Shown here in pieces: positions 1 through 10,566 of a DNA stretch of 64,000 nucleotides. Location: positions 1 to 64,000 of the forward strand of contig KV918797.1 of the NCBI GenBank assembly GCA_002049455.2. The letters are read 5' to 3'. Under the pieces are notes generated by a model that was not told the DNA's origin, made no database searches, and was given only the letters and a program-made list of their open reading frames with translations. The stretch is from Porphyra umbilicalis. Its lineage: Eukaryota > Rhodophyta > Bangiophyceae > Bangiales > Bangiaceae. The position numbers and the translations under genes were made by a program. Within the stretch, counting starts at the first letter, position 1; each line of letters begins with the position of its first letter.

Positions 1-527
1 GCTCATGCGAGCCGCGCCCCGACCCCGCCGGCAGCGAGATACAGCACCGCGGTGCCGCACGACCGCGCACGAGGGACCACCGCGAGGCATTTGCCCGCCC
101 GTTTACCACACGATACCGCCACGCCCTTGGAGCCAGGCCCGACACACGCCCCGAACAGTGTGTGTGAGGGGGCCCCCCCGCTTCTGTGCTGGACACCGGG
201 TGTCACGCGGTGTCCCGCCGGTGCCCCGACCACTGTGCGTGCGTGCGTGCGTGCGTCCTTTACGGACCCCCCCCTCGTGCAGCGCCATCGTCGGGGCAAC
301 GCTTTTTTGCGCTGCACATCAAGCACACCGGAACAGCCCAACCCAAGCGTACCCGAGCATTGTTTCTATGCAGACGGCCGCCTCTCCCTCCCCTACTACC
401 CCCACCCCCGCGGCCCTTCACCACACCCCACCCGCCACCCCCCCTCCCACCCGCCCCCGGCCATTCCCCCCCTCTCACCACGCCGCTCCCCCGCTCGGAC
501 GCGGTGCTTCAAGACGCCCCTGTTATC
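1..527. other. GC-rich non-coding leader before the PIF1-type gene
   Basis: This stretch is C-rich and low in complexity, with a short GCGT microsatellite near 237-256 and long C runs near 370-500. Open frames extend through it in several registers only because the DNA is GC-rich. No domain is recognisable, so it is read as the 5' flank of the gene that starts at 528. Confidence 0.5.
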
Positions 528-2612
528 ATGGGGGACCGTCCCACCTTGTTCCTTTCTAGCCGATCCCTCACCGCCTTCACCGCGGGTCACGTCTTTGTCT
601 TGAACGGACCAGCCCCCACGTCTTCCGACCACTTGCGTGCACATCTTCTTCTCCCCCGGCCGCTCCACCTGCGCGTCTTCTACCAGGAGGCGGATGCACG
701 GCTGTGGGTCGACGACGGATTCCCGCACGGCGAGGTCGACTTGGACACGCCGGGCAACTTTTCCCCCCCAACGCCCAACCAAGACGGTGTCCTGCACGCG
801 TTGGTGCCAGGCGGAAAGATGTTCGTGGATTTATTTGACGTGGATAGCACGACTGCCTTCTTTCGCGCGCTGGGCAGCTCCAACTGTGCCGACGGCGTGC
901 GCGTCGTTGGGGTGCCCCGTCACGTCCTCACGCGCGGCATGCCTGGTCCCCGCAGCGGAGTCAAGCGTCGGCGACTGTCGTTGGCGACCAAAACCGCCGC
1001 CCGACCCACCCCGGTTCCGGTGCGCGCCGCATCCAAGACTACAACGCGGGGGGGGGGAGCTCTTCATGCTTCTATGACTCGCGGTCGGTCGGTTGTCATG
1101 CTCGCGGCGGAGCAGACTCCCGCTAGCGTACCTGCTTGGACCAGGGCGGTTGGTGGCTCTTCTAGTCCTCTTCAAGTGCGGCGGCGGCACGCGCGCTCCA
1201 GTGGTACTGGTTCCAACAAAACCCCCGCAGCGCGGCGTCGTGTTGCCTGGTTGTACGGTGGCGCCGGTGGGTCCCGCGAAAACGACGAGGAGCTGCGCGT
1301 GGCGTTTCTACCAACCTTGCGGCTGCCCACGTCTCTTGGCGGAGCCGTGCTCAAGGTTTGTCGTCTGCTGGCGATACGCACAAGCGTCTTCTTGATCGGC
1401 CCGCCGGGGTGCGGCAAGACGTATTTGGTGACAGAGGCGGTGAAGGCCCTGCGGGCGGCGGGGGCTGCTGTGAGCGTCTGCGGCAGCTCCGGCGTGGCAG
1501 CCGCGCTTGTGGGCGGCACTACTGTCCACTCCTGGGCGGGCTACGTCAACGGGGAGGCCGACGTTGTGACCCCGCTGGAGACGGTGCTGAAGGAGGTCAT
1601 CCCCTTTGCGGCCAAGAAGCGCATCTGCTCATCCATGGTTCTGGTCATCGACGAGGTCGGCACTCTGTCGGCAGCGTTCATCACGCGGCTGGACCTGGTC
1701 CTCCGCGGCGTGCGACGGCAACCAGAGACGCCCTTTGGTGGGATGGTGCTCCTCTTCTCCGGCGACTGCCTCCAACTGGCTCCTCCCTTTGGCAACTTTG
1801 CGTTCCTGTGCGACGCCTGGAGGGACCTATTTGGGCACCGTGCCGTCGTGCTCGATACCCATTGGCGCCACATCAAGGACCGACGGCTACTGGACGTACT
1901 CCTGCGTACGCGCGTAGGCAACCACACGGAGCAGGACATGGAGCTGCTAGCGACGCGTCGCTCCGAGCACCCGCCACCTTCGGCCGTGTGGTTGTTTTGC
2001 CACACGCTCAAGGCCAACGAAAAGAACGACGACGAGCTCCGACGGCTACCGAGGAGGGAGGTGACCTACAACGCGCAAGACGAGGTCAAAGTCAAGTATG
2101 TCACGGTCGACGAGGCGTCCAACCTCCTCGACGGTTTGAGGTTGCCAAGGGTCCTCTCGCTGAGGGTGGGCGCGTTTGTCTTTGTCCCATCCAATTGCCT
2201 TTCGAGGCACGGCGTCCCCTGTGGCTCCCGCGGTGTGGTGATTTGCTTTTTTTGGGTGGGTGGCATGCAGTATCCTACGGTGCGCTTTGAGCTGCCCACC
2301 GGGGGGTTCTTGACTCTGGACGTGGTACCTGTGACGGGGCGTGTGGTTGCCCTTGGTGGAGTGGATACGGCTGCGACACGCACCCAAGTGCCCCTGGTGC
2401 TTTGGTGGGCGATGACCGTCCACGGGGCGCAGGGCTGGACCGTCTTGGAGGCAGCTGTTGACTTGAGTCGGGCGTGGGCCGCTGGTCAGGCCCTGTCGGG
2501 CCTATCTCGCACGCCGACGCTTAGCGGGCTGCACTTGGTTGGCTTCGATGAGGACAAGGTCGTTGTTGACAGCTTTGCGGTGTCCTTCTATGAGTTGCTT
2601 GTTCCTTATTAA
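528..2612 (+). CDS. PIF1-type helicase, element-borne, intact (694 aa)
   Basis: This is a superfamily 1B DNA helicase of the PIF1/RecD2 type, an ATP-dependent 5'-3' unwinding enzyme. Walker A (GPPGCGKT) is at residues about 291-298, Walker B (VIDEVGTL) at about 373-380, a motif-III-like GDCLQLAPP follows, and a motif-VI-like TVHGAQGWTV is at about 630. The first 165 residues match no family I know and end in a basic KRRRL patch that could be a nuclear signal. The same N-terminal layout recurs at 53.7-54.4 kb and partly in the protein at 31.8-34.5 kb. The start is the ATG at 528; the frame stays open upstream, but that part is low complexity. The gene converges on a tyrosine recombinase only 390 bp away, suggesting both belong to one mobile element rather than this being the host PIF1. 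No breaks are seen. Confidence 0.8.
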   Translation: MGDRPTLFLSSRSLTAFTAGHVFVLNGPAPTSSDHLRAHLLLPRPLHLRVFYQEADARLWVDDGFPHGEVDLDTPGNFSPPTPNQDGVLHALVPGGKMFVDLFDVDSTTAFFRALGSSNCADGVRVVGVPRHVLTRGMPGPRSGVKRRRLSLATKTAARPTPVPVRAASKTTTRGGGALHASMTRGRSVVMLAAEQTPASVPAWTRAVGGSSSPLQVRRRHARSSGTGSNKTPAARRRVAWLYGGAGGSRENDEELRVAFLPTLRLPTSLGGAVLKVCRLLAIRTSVFLIGPPGCGKTYLVTEAVKALRAAGAAVSVCGSSGVAAALVGGTTVHSWAGYVNGEADVVTPLETVLKEVIPFAAKKRICSSMVLVIDEVGTLSAAFITRLDLVLRGVRRQPETPFGGMVLLFSGDCLQLAPPFGNFAFLCDAWRDLFGHRAVVLDTHWRHIKDRRLLDVLLRTRVGNHTEQDMELLATRRSEHPPPSAVWLFCHTLKANEKNDDELRRLPRREVTYNAQDEVKVKYVTVDEASNLLDGLRLPRVLSLRVGAFVFVPSNCLSRHGVPCGSRGVVICFFWVGGMQYPTVRFELPTGGFLTLDVVPVTGRVVALGGVDTAATRTQVPLVLWWAMTVHGAQGWTVLEAAVDLSRAWAAGQALSGLSRTPTLSGLHLVGFDEDKVVVDSFAVSFYELLVPY

Positions 2613-3002
2613 ACCACCAGCTGCGTGCCTTCTTCATTATCCATTGGTCTTGTTCTTCTTTCCTTGTTTGTGGACCTCGGGCAAAACGGTGGTCGGTCTG
2701 CAGGACTTACTCGTGGGCGCGATGAGGGCTGTTCTCTTTTTCATCTAAATGCCGTCGGAAACTCCTGCATGTCAATCACAACAGCATTATCCAAATGAAT
2801 GAGAAAATCTATGGAAATCATTCCAGCCGCGGATTTCGCATTGCAATTATCCAAAAAGTCGATGGTACCAGCTCGGAAGCGTCCGCTCTGGCGGCAAGGC
2901 GGGTGCCAGTCGCAGTTGCCCCAAGCGCGCTCGCCAGCAAGACATCCCGCTGTTTCTACGAGATGAGAGGGAAGAGAGGCAAATGGCTATATCGAGTGAC
3001 GT
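2613..3002. other. Gap between convergent helicase and recombinase genes
   Basis: This is the 3' junction of two convergent genes. It is more AT-rich than the flanks and presumably carries both 3' ends. I see no coding sequence here. Confidence 0.4.
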
Positions 3003-3590
3003 TTATCCCTCCTCATCAGACAAAAATGCCTCATCCTCCTTGCCGTGGCGCAAAATGAGGATGCACTCACACACAATGTTGCATAGCACCTTGACATTTT
3101 TGGCCTCAAACGCCACCACCGACGAGTGCACCATCTGGCCATCCTTCTCGGGCGCTTGAGCGCACAGCCGCCGTACGACACCAACCGCCCATTCGCTGTA
3201 GCCCGACATCAGCTGGGCAACCACTTGGGTCACCTCGTCTTGGGTGAATGTCCGCAACATCGAGCGTAGGGTGCCTTTGGCGTTCATCTGCGTGATGTAG
3301 CAGAAAAAAGAGTTGGAGTTGGGCTGCCACTCACCGAGCCGCATCACCTGCTCATAGAGGCCGGTGCGGTTGAGCAGCGCCTGTGCTCCGCCGCGCCGAA
3401 AGCCGTACATGCGACACGCCCGATCACCGTGTACGAGCTCCTGACCAATCCGCGCCAAGTCCGCCGCGAACCGCGCGTTCACCTCCGTCTCGGACTTCAT
3501 TTTGAAGAAGGTGACCGTGCCAGAATCGTTGCGGACCGAGAAACTCGGGAACAACGGCTGCTCGGCGGGTGCGCCCATGTTGGTCCCCAC

Positions 3591-4337
3591 CAGGGGTTGT
3601 CATGGATATAAAACCGAGGATTATATCCGTGCATTATATTCGTACCCACTTCGGATACGAGCAGGGGACGCCTATCCAAAATGCATTACCAGAAAAGAAG
3701 GAGAGGATATATCTATCCTGTCCGACAGGAGTTGCGAGATTATATCGGATCCGTATCCCAGATATGAGAGCCAGGATACAGGGATAAATATTGTTATGAG
3801 GCTTCACGCATCTGGAGAATTCTGGTTAAACGCAATCGACCTCTCTTTTCGCGTGCCAACCATCGGAAGATTAATGTCCGAACATTTGGCGGCGACAAGC
3901 GGCGATCCAGCCCGACCCGTGTGGAACCCTTCAATCACGCGACTCGATCCGATTACGTTGTTGTCAGAGTGTGACACGAGATTCAAAACGGTCATTTGGA
4001 CGTCCCTTTACACAAACGGCGGGGAACCGCCTCGACGGCGCCCGTTGGGGCGTTGAAATCAAGTATGAATTTCAAGAAGAATTCCATTTCGCACTCGAAT
4101 AAGGGCTGGATGGCGTTCTTCTTGGCCTCTAATTGAGCCGTCTGTCGGACTTGGCGGATTTTATTCGGATCCAATAATCGTATCCGGATCAGAATATAAT
4201 CTACGTAAATATCCGCTTGCGCAGGCAGATATCCTGATCCGGATCTCAGCTGAGGGAGTTATCCGTAATCAGATACGGAGGATCGGCGTGTATCCGTATC
4301 CTATTCCAGCCCAAAAACCATATCCTGACAACCCCTG
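3591..4337. mobile_element. Non-autonomous hAT-type element (747 bp)
   Basis: The ends are perfect 12-bp inverted repeats: CAGGGGTTGTCA at 3591-3602 and its reverse complement at 4326-4337. They continue as GGATAT after a one-base offset. The element is flanked by a perfect 8-bp duplication, GTCCCCAC, at 3583-3590 and 4338-4345. Eight-base duplications and ends starting CAGGG are hAT hallmarks. The inside is AT-richer than the host DNA, has no transposase frame, and is packed with GGATA/TATCC words, probably subterminal binding repeats. It lies in the recombinase coding sequence. Confidence 0.88.
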
Positions 4338-4568
4338 GTCCCCACGCCCGGGGCCGAGCAAGCGAAAAGGATGAGCGGCTGCATCAGCTGCGGGATGTTC
4401 AGCTGTTCACTGGGGCAGTGCACGTAGGCCGTGATGCACTGGTCCTCCGTCTCCGCAACGCGAGGCGACGAGAAGTAGCTGAACAAGCAAACGGTCATCA
4501 CGTCGCTTGTGTCGGTGCCCGTCTCGGTGATCCTCAACATCACGTTTACGAAGCGCTGGTGCCGGTGA

Positions 4569-4768
4569 CTGCGAGGGCGGCGGTGAAATTGCAGGCCAAG
4601 GCAGCAACCGAGACACACAACAACAATAGACACACGGGAGCGGAGGTGGCGTCAGCAAATGAGCAGCTCGAGTCGGCAACGCACTACGCAGGGTGTCAAA
4701 GAGGGGCGCGCGTGGACTCAAGTGCAGTTCCAACCGAGGAGCACACAGAGAGGGCGCACGGGACGCAC
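4569..4768 (-). other. Spliceosomal intron in the recombinase gene (200 bp)
   Basis: On the minus strand the donor is GTGCGT and the acceptor CGCAG. The conserved recombinase frame stops making sense inside this interval and resumes after it, at phase 2. Both sides join in the same frame. Confidence 0.6.
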
Positions 4769-6207
4769 CGATTGAAGAACGCTTGGTTCTCTGCGACGTT
4801 CATGTCCGGCCAGGAAATGTCCTTAAACTTGAGGTTGATGAGGGTGACCGGCCGGGCAACCGTGATGAACGCGAAGACATAAAAGACGTAGACGAGGAAG
4901 TACGCCAAGGCATTGGAGGGCGGCGTGAAACAGGGCGTGTCCGACTCGTCGCTGGACGACGGCTCGTCCAACTCATTCTGGGGCGCCGGATTCACCCCAT
5001 CCGCCGACGGGACCGCCTTCTCCACCCCAGCCGTACCACCAACGTCAATCTCACTCACCGCGGAAGACACCATTGCCGCCAGCGGCTCCTCTAAGGATAT
5101 GCGGCCGCCGCTCGCGGACATCGCCGGCTGATGAGCGCGGATCAAACAGCCAAAGAAGCGCTCCATCATCGCGTCCGTGACGGGAGCGGAGCTCAGCTGG
5201 GTTTCCCCGTCGTGCCGTGCCTCCTTGTTGGTTGCCCCGCGGAAGTCTCGGACGTAAGCGGTGGCCATCGGGTTCCCAGTGAAGGTGCCCGGGTCTGCAC
5301 GTTCTTTCTGCTCCTGCTGCAGCTCCGCGACGCCTTAGGGTTGCCACGGCGAGGTGCGCTCACAGCAATCCGGCACGAGCGGGACCACGCCACGCACGCC
5401 GTGAACCTTCGCCTCCGAGAAAAGGAATGACAGACCGGAAGAGTAGTCCTTCAAGGACGTTGCGCTCAAACGTCGGCCGCCTCCAGCCACGGCAAAGCCG
5501 CGACGCCGGCACTCCAAGAAGGTGGTGATAGTCATCTTTGTGTACGGAGATTGGCACCTAAAAAACTTGCGTACCCCGCGGTCGATCTCCGCGTCCTCAA
5601 GGCGCGGCTGCGTGGCGTTGATGCACACCGTCCGCCCGACAAAGTTTGCGAACGCCAAGGCGGTCCGTATGCGGCTCGACCACGTCTTCATCGTCGCGTT
5701 TGTGCCGCGGGTAGACCCCTTGCGCGCTCCCGCGCTCTCCTTGCCGATGGAGTTTTGGCGCTTACGCAAGCGGGAGGCTGTGGGCTGGGGCCACGAGCTC
5801 GTCACGTCCATCATGAACTGGCTGACGAACGACTCTGTCGAGTCCTTCAGCTCGTCCGCCGAGGGGACAGGAACGAAGACAAACGCCGGCTCGAGCACAC
5901 AGCCCGCGACACCTGCACTCGATAAGTTTGGGGCTCCTTGAGTGTAGCCTCCACTGCTGGTGGTACGTGGCGCCCCGTGAGGCGTCGCAACAGGCACCGC
6001 ACCGCCGCCGGAGGTGGTTTGCTGCTCAAAACTCTCTGCAGCTTCCTCCTCGTCTTGGCATTGTCCCAACACAAAGCGGCGCATGGCCAACGATTGTGGC
6101 CGGTCAATTGGATGAGGCGATGCAGGCAACGCGGTCTGACCATCTGCCGGGCTCCCCGCCGTCTCAATCCCCAGCAAGCTCCTGGCCGTGACCATGGCCG
6201 CGTCCAT

Positions 6208-8426
6208 GCCGTTCAGGGCCGGAGGCCCGAAGCGAGCAGCTCCAACAAAACACTCGGAGCTTGAGACCCGCTGGGACTCCGGCTAAAAGTTGCGGCAGCA
6301 CTGCCGCAGCGACAACGTCCGAGCCGGCGGCGTTGCAACCGAAACGCTGGGAGAGCACTTGGTGGTGAACTGCCGGGAGACCGACGGCGGCGGCCGCTGG
6401 GGCGGGATGGATGACACGGGCGGGCAGAGCGTTGCAGGGACTGGGGCGCCTCGACACCAGGCGCCCGAAGCCGCAGCTGCCGAGCAGGTACGTGAAGAAG
6501 GGGGCAGTGGGGGGCGGCAGATCGCAACGGAGCGCCACGCGCCGAGGCGGGATGCGGGGTGTTGTTGGTGGTAGGCCAAAAACGAGGAGTCACTAGGGCA
6601 CAACAAGCTCACGCGCGCACAGTCAGCAATCTGCATGCTACGGGAAGCAAAATGGAGGGAGTCCAGGCATGCGGGCTGCCGCCGGACGCGGAGGGGGACG
6701 GAAAGCAGGTAGCGGAGGCCGGTTTGTGCATGGCAGCGGGTGTGCAACGCAGCAGTAGGTGCACACGGGATGCGATGTACCATTCAGCACAAAAAGTATC
6801 AAAGCAGTTGAAATCGTCAACCGGATCACAGCGGCAGGCGTGTGTGCACACCAGTCGGGCGTACAGGTTACGGGGCACGCCAAGTGACAGGGCTGCCGAG
6901 GTCGAGGAACGCGTGCGGGAAAGGGGCGTGCGTGGGGGAGAGGGAAGGTGCAAGTCGCGCCGGCGGGAGCAGGAGGAAGACAGGTGCCCACGGGGCGCGA
7001 TGCCAGCTGCACAGGCGGCAGGGCCAGCGATCTATGGCGTTGCTTGGGCCCGCAGGATGGCCAAAATCCGCGCCAGGGGCCGTTCTGGCGTGGGGCGCGG
7101 GCGCCAAGAACGGCCGGCCATTGCAGCAGTGGCTATGCAGCGACGCAGCAGACAGGTAGGCGCATGGGCATCCAGAACAGGGTCACGCAACCGCCTGCAG
7201 GTCGATCGGCGCTTCACCCGCTGTCGCCGGCACTGAAGCGGCCTGAACGAACCGTCTGCCGCGTGGCGATTTGCCTGTGTCTCGGCCACACGGCCGGCCC
7301 AGGCGCGAGATCGGGATCAGCCGTGTTGGACTTGTTGCAAGGTTGTGGATCAAGTTCGCTATGACCAACAGATAATTTATTAATAGATGAGGCAGTCCGC
7401 GGGCGTATTGCATGCACGGCCCGTACGTGCTTCAGAAGGTGTCTGCGGCATGACGACAAGGGCTCAGCATCGCTGCCATCAGCCGCTACCCTAATGCGGA
7501 ACATAGAGGAGGTGGTGAGCCTCTAGTCCCTCACCTTGGCGAGCAACGCCGCCTCCTGTCGGTGTGACAGTCGAGATCGAGGACGGTCCTGCCAGCGTGA
7601 TGCAAGTGTTGGCCGTTGCAGACAGCCAAGGGGCCCACTGGTGCTCTTCCTATGCGGTTGATGCGCCTGGGACGTTGGCGGAGGTTTCTGTGGGGTTTTT
7701 CATCAGATTCCGCAGTTTGCCCAGGTGCATCGCCCGCTCGTTGCGCACAGATGCGGCCGTGGGTGGGCCGTACCTGGGGTCGGTGGCGGCGGGCGGGTTA
7801 GGAGGTGCCACGCCCTGCGGGGGCGTCGGCCGCTCCCTCAATGTGCGTGATATCCCTAGACCTTTACCTGTGGGCTTGACTGACATCTTTCAGCACAATG
7901 GGGCCTTGTGCGGAGGTAGGGTGGACGGCACCTGGCAGGGAGGGGTCCGGTAGGCGCCATGTACTGCTTTGCAGGCTGCGCTGACCGCATTGAGTGTATG
8001 GAACACAGGGGGGCATCGTATCTGTATATGGGCGCGCATAGCTACTCACGACCACGCCTTCCCGTATGCCCGTCGGTCATGCGCTGCCCTTTCGCATTCA
8101 CCACACGTTTCGCATTCCCTCTTTTTCACGGCTGCGACTCCAGCGCTAACGGCTGTGCTGGGATCTTACGAGTCCATCCTCCTTGCCGTGAAGCATGGGA
8201 TATCCAAAGGTTCAGCTATGATACAAGAGTTGTGCTGGGCTTATCTGTCAAGTACGGCTGCTACATGGGAAGTGCCCCCACGAGATATTGGCCGGACACC
8301 TTTTGTGAGCGGGAGACTCCGCATCGCGCGCCGACACAAGCCTCTGCGTCCACCTCGCTCGCCTCGGTTCGTTTTTCGCTCGGCCTTGCCCCAACATCTG
8401 TGCAACCCTGCGGCATGCTAGGCAAC
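6208..8426. other. Gene-free interval upstream of two divergent genes
   Basis: The recombinase gene reads leftward from here and the unknown 444-aa gene reads rightward, so promoters for both probably lie here. The frame of the right-hand gene stays open back to an ATG at 7959. Other open frames are low-complexity shadows of GC-rich DNA. No RNA gene is recognised. Confidence 0.4.
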
Positions 8427-9761
8427 ATGAATGGTGCGTTGCAGTCTGCTGCACCTTCCTCCCCCCACCCCCTCGCCACCCCTGCGCCATCATTTTTCTC
8501 CTGCCGCCATCAACCGTGGTTTGTCCCTCCCACGGGCGTTGGCGAGGTGCTCGAAGAGGTGCCTCCCTTCCCGCCCTCGGCGACAGACCCCACTTCCCCG
8601 CTCCAGCTGACGACATTCATGCTGCCCACGTCAGTGTCCTCCGGGCAGCATTCGTCGGCCGCCACTGTGCTACCCACGGGGGCTGCCGCCGCCCAGCCTC
8701 CCCCCACGGCCGCCGCTGCTCCACCGCCCGTTGAAGCTGCCACGGCGACTGCCGCTGCCTCGCCGCCTTGGACGACGGCAGACTTCTCGTCTGCCGGGCC
8801 AGCCGCTGTACTGCCTCCCCCGCTGGCAACGGCAGGTGGGCTCCCGCATCTGCCGCCAGCAATCCTGCGGCCTGCGCCTGCGGCTGTTTCGCCCCCCCCG
8901 CTGGCGGACGCCATGCCGCTCGCACCGGGAGCTTCCCTGATGCCGCCGGCGCCGGGGCAGATGTACCCACCGGCGCTGCATGATGTCGATCAGCTCTCCC
9001 GGTTGTTGACCGCAGGTTCGGTGCTCTTTAGAAAAGCTGGTGTCTTTGCCGCGGTCCTTCCTGCGTTGGCGGACGCATTCTCGACTGATGGTCGACAGGT
9101 TCCGCTCCGTGCCGTACCCAAGAGCGTCTATCCTGCCGACGTTCTCGCCGCTGGCTTCCCGACGGTTCCTTTGGCGGCCATCCCAGACGCTCTGGCGGTG
9201 ACCGCCGTAACCGAGGCGCTTGCTTTGGCGCTTCCGGCCAAAGAAGGGGCGAGCCCGCCGTGGTTGCAGACGATCGCGCAGGTCGGCCCTCTCTTTCGGC
9301 GCTCTCCAGCGATGCCGTGGACAGTAGCGTACTTGTGTCGGCCGGACGACGGTGGCCCGGCTGGGCGCGCCCGGGCGGCACTGTGTCCGTACTGGAACAG
9401 TGCTGCTTGTCGCGTGACGGTCTTCTATTCTGCGGAGCGTCTGGCCGATCTGGGTGCCACCAATTTGCGTTCTCTGCCTGACCCTGGCCACTTCTTGAAG
9501 GAGCGAGATGCCGCATTGCGGGCTCGTGTTACTCACGGTTGCTTTTCGGCTGTTCGTCTGGCTGCTATGTTCGGCCATAAACGTTTTTCTCCTGGGGGAT
9601 ATGTCAGTGAGGATAGGCGTCCTCTTCGGCTCACTTTTGCCCTGTTGGTCTCGCTTCGGCACTTTGCCGATACGGTTGCCATGCGCAAGGCGCCGTGCGA
9701 TGAGCACGACGTGTTTATGGCCGCCGACCTCGTCATTGTTTCCCACGATCTGTTCCAGTAG
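8427..9761 (+). CDS. Unknown Ala/Pro-rich protein of the Crypton-like locus (444 aa)
   Basis: I do not recognise this protein. From the ATG at 8427 it starts with about 190 residues of Pro/Ala/Thr-rich low-complexity sequence. A compact C-terminal half of about 250 residues follows, with ordinary composition (for example RLAAMFGHKRFSPGGYV near 9560) and no recognisable catalytic motif. An earlier in-frame ATG at 7959 would give 600 residues, but that extra part has unconvincing composition. The gene converges on the SAP-like gene at 10567-12870, mirroring the helicase/recombinase pair to the left. The frame is unbroken. It could be an accessory, DNA-binding or structural protein of the element; function unknown. 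Confidence 0.55.
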   Translation: MNGALQSAAPSSPHPLATPAPSFFSCRHQPWFVPPTGVGEVLEEVPPFPPSATDPTSPLQLTTFMLPTSVSSGQHSSAATVLPTGAAAAQPPPTAAAAPPPVEAATATAAASPPWTTADFSSAGPAAVLPPPLATAGGLPHLPPAILRPAPAAVSPPPLADAMPLAPGASLMPPAPGQMYPPALHDVDQLSRLLTAGSVLFRKAGVFAAVLPALADAFSTDGRQVPLRAVPKSVYPADVLAAGFPTVPLAAIPDALAVTAVTEALALALPAKEGASPPWLQTIAQVGPLFRRSPAMPWTVAYLCRPDDGGPAGRARAALCPYWNSAACRVTVFYSAERLADLGATNLRSLPDPGHFLKERDAALRARVTHGCFSAVRLAAMFGHKRFSPGGYVSEDRRPLRLTFALLVSLRHFADTVAMRKAPCDEHDVFMAADLVIVSHDLFQ

Positions 9762-10566
9762 CATAGCTGCGTACGATACAATCGATTCTCTTTGTTTTTC
9801 CCTTCGTTTGCCGTCGCCTCCCCGACCCTATGCTGCTCATATCACATGTCCCAGACATCCTGCAGACGTCCCATATTCCTCTCTAGTCTTGGGCCTGACA
9901 GGTCAAAGCGTGCAGCGGCTCAGACTTGACCCCGGCCCCGACACCATGTCCAGGTGAACTCCATCGAGCTCAGACACATGCAGAGCCCTGACACGGTGTC
10001 AAACCAACGACCCGCTCAGAGTCACGATCCTGGCGTTGACACGATCTGGGTCCAGACACCATCCAGATGATGTGTCATTCGGACCCAGACACAAATTCTG
10101 ATTGGCAGAAACAGCTATTGACAGCACGATTGACATGTTAGTGCCATGACAGGCCGTGTCTGGCCCGACAGACATGGCCCAGACACGTCGTGTAACTGCT
10201 ACAATACACTTAACAGTGGTTCCAAATTCATCTCGACTGTCCAGTCGCCTTCGTAGAATTTGGAGCGGTGAGCGCTGCTATCCAGACCACTACGGCTGGG
10301 AAGCGCCCCTGTTTTTGTCCGCTGCTTTGTGTTGCGCAGTTTCTGGAGCCACCCGCTGCGTGTGTGGCGTATCGTTTTGAGCGTCGATGGCTTGCAACGG
10401 CACTGACCGTGTTGCAAGGTCACTGGCCTGCCCGACTGGGGGATGCCTTTGTCGAATGAGGCGGACGTGCTATTGCTCACTGGGGCGAACCGTGAAACCT
10501 ACCTGTAGGCCTGCAGCGATGAATGGAAGGGGTTGCAAAAGAGCATCTCATTTATTCAAGACAACT
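9762..10566. promoter_or_regulatory. Convergent intergenic region with clustered TGTC/GACA words
   Basis: Between about 9895 and 10190 the motifs GACAC, TGTC and CAGACA recur more than a dozen times in both orientations. No coding sequence is present. The clustering resembles binding-site arrays of transposon ends or replication-type sites, but that is inference. Confidence 0.35.
10155..10187. repeat. Perfect 9-bp stem inverted repeat
   Basis: CGTGTCTGG at 10155-10163 pairs with CCAGACACG at 10179-10187 across a 15-base loop. It sits at the right edge of the TGTC/GACA cluster and could be a protein site or a 3'-end hairpin. Confidence 0.5.

Larger units (their letters stand above)
3003..6207 (-). 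pseudogene. Crypton-type tyrosine recombinase, split by a hAT insertion
   Basis: The protein, read from the ATG at 6207, has a proline/serine-rich N-terminus, then an N-terminal SAM-like core (about 5360-5600). The catalytic domain follows: the first arginine is in TVARPVTLINLKFKDI (near 4815-4865), the box-II-like YGFRRGGAQALL (near 3350-3390) has Tyr where many recombinases have His, and the GEWQPNSNSFFCYI segment (near 3300-3335) supplies the Trp and the probable nucleophile Tyr. This layout is that of Crypton transposases. A 200-bp GT-AG intron (4569-4768) keeps the frame. Removing the hAT element with one copy of its 8-bp duplication also keeps it, giving 750 codons. One in-frame TAA lies at 5335-5337, so the copy is dead unless a small second intron removes it. 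It faces the PIF1-type gene at 528-2612. Confidence 0.8.

Noticed and set aside
8230-9764. Long minus-strand frames opposite the 444-aa gene
   Set aside because: Arg/Gly-rich antisense shadow; the plus frame has better amino-acid composition.
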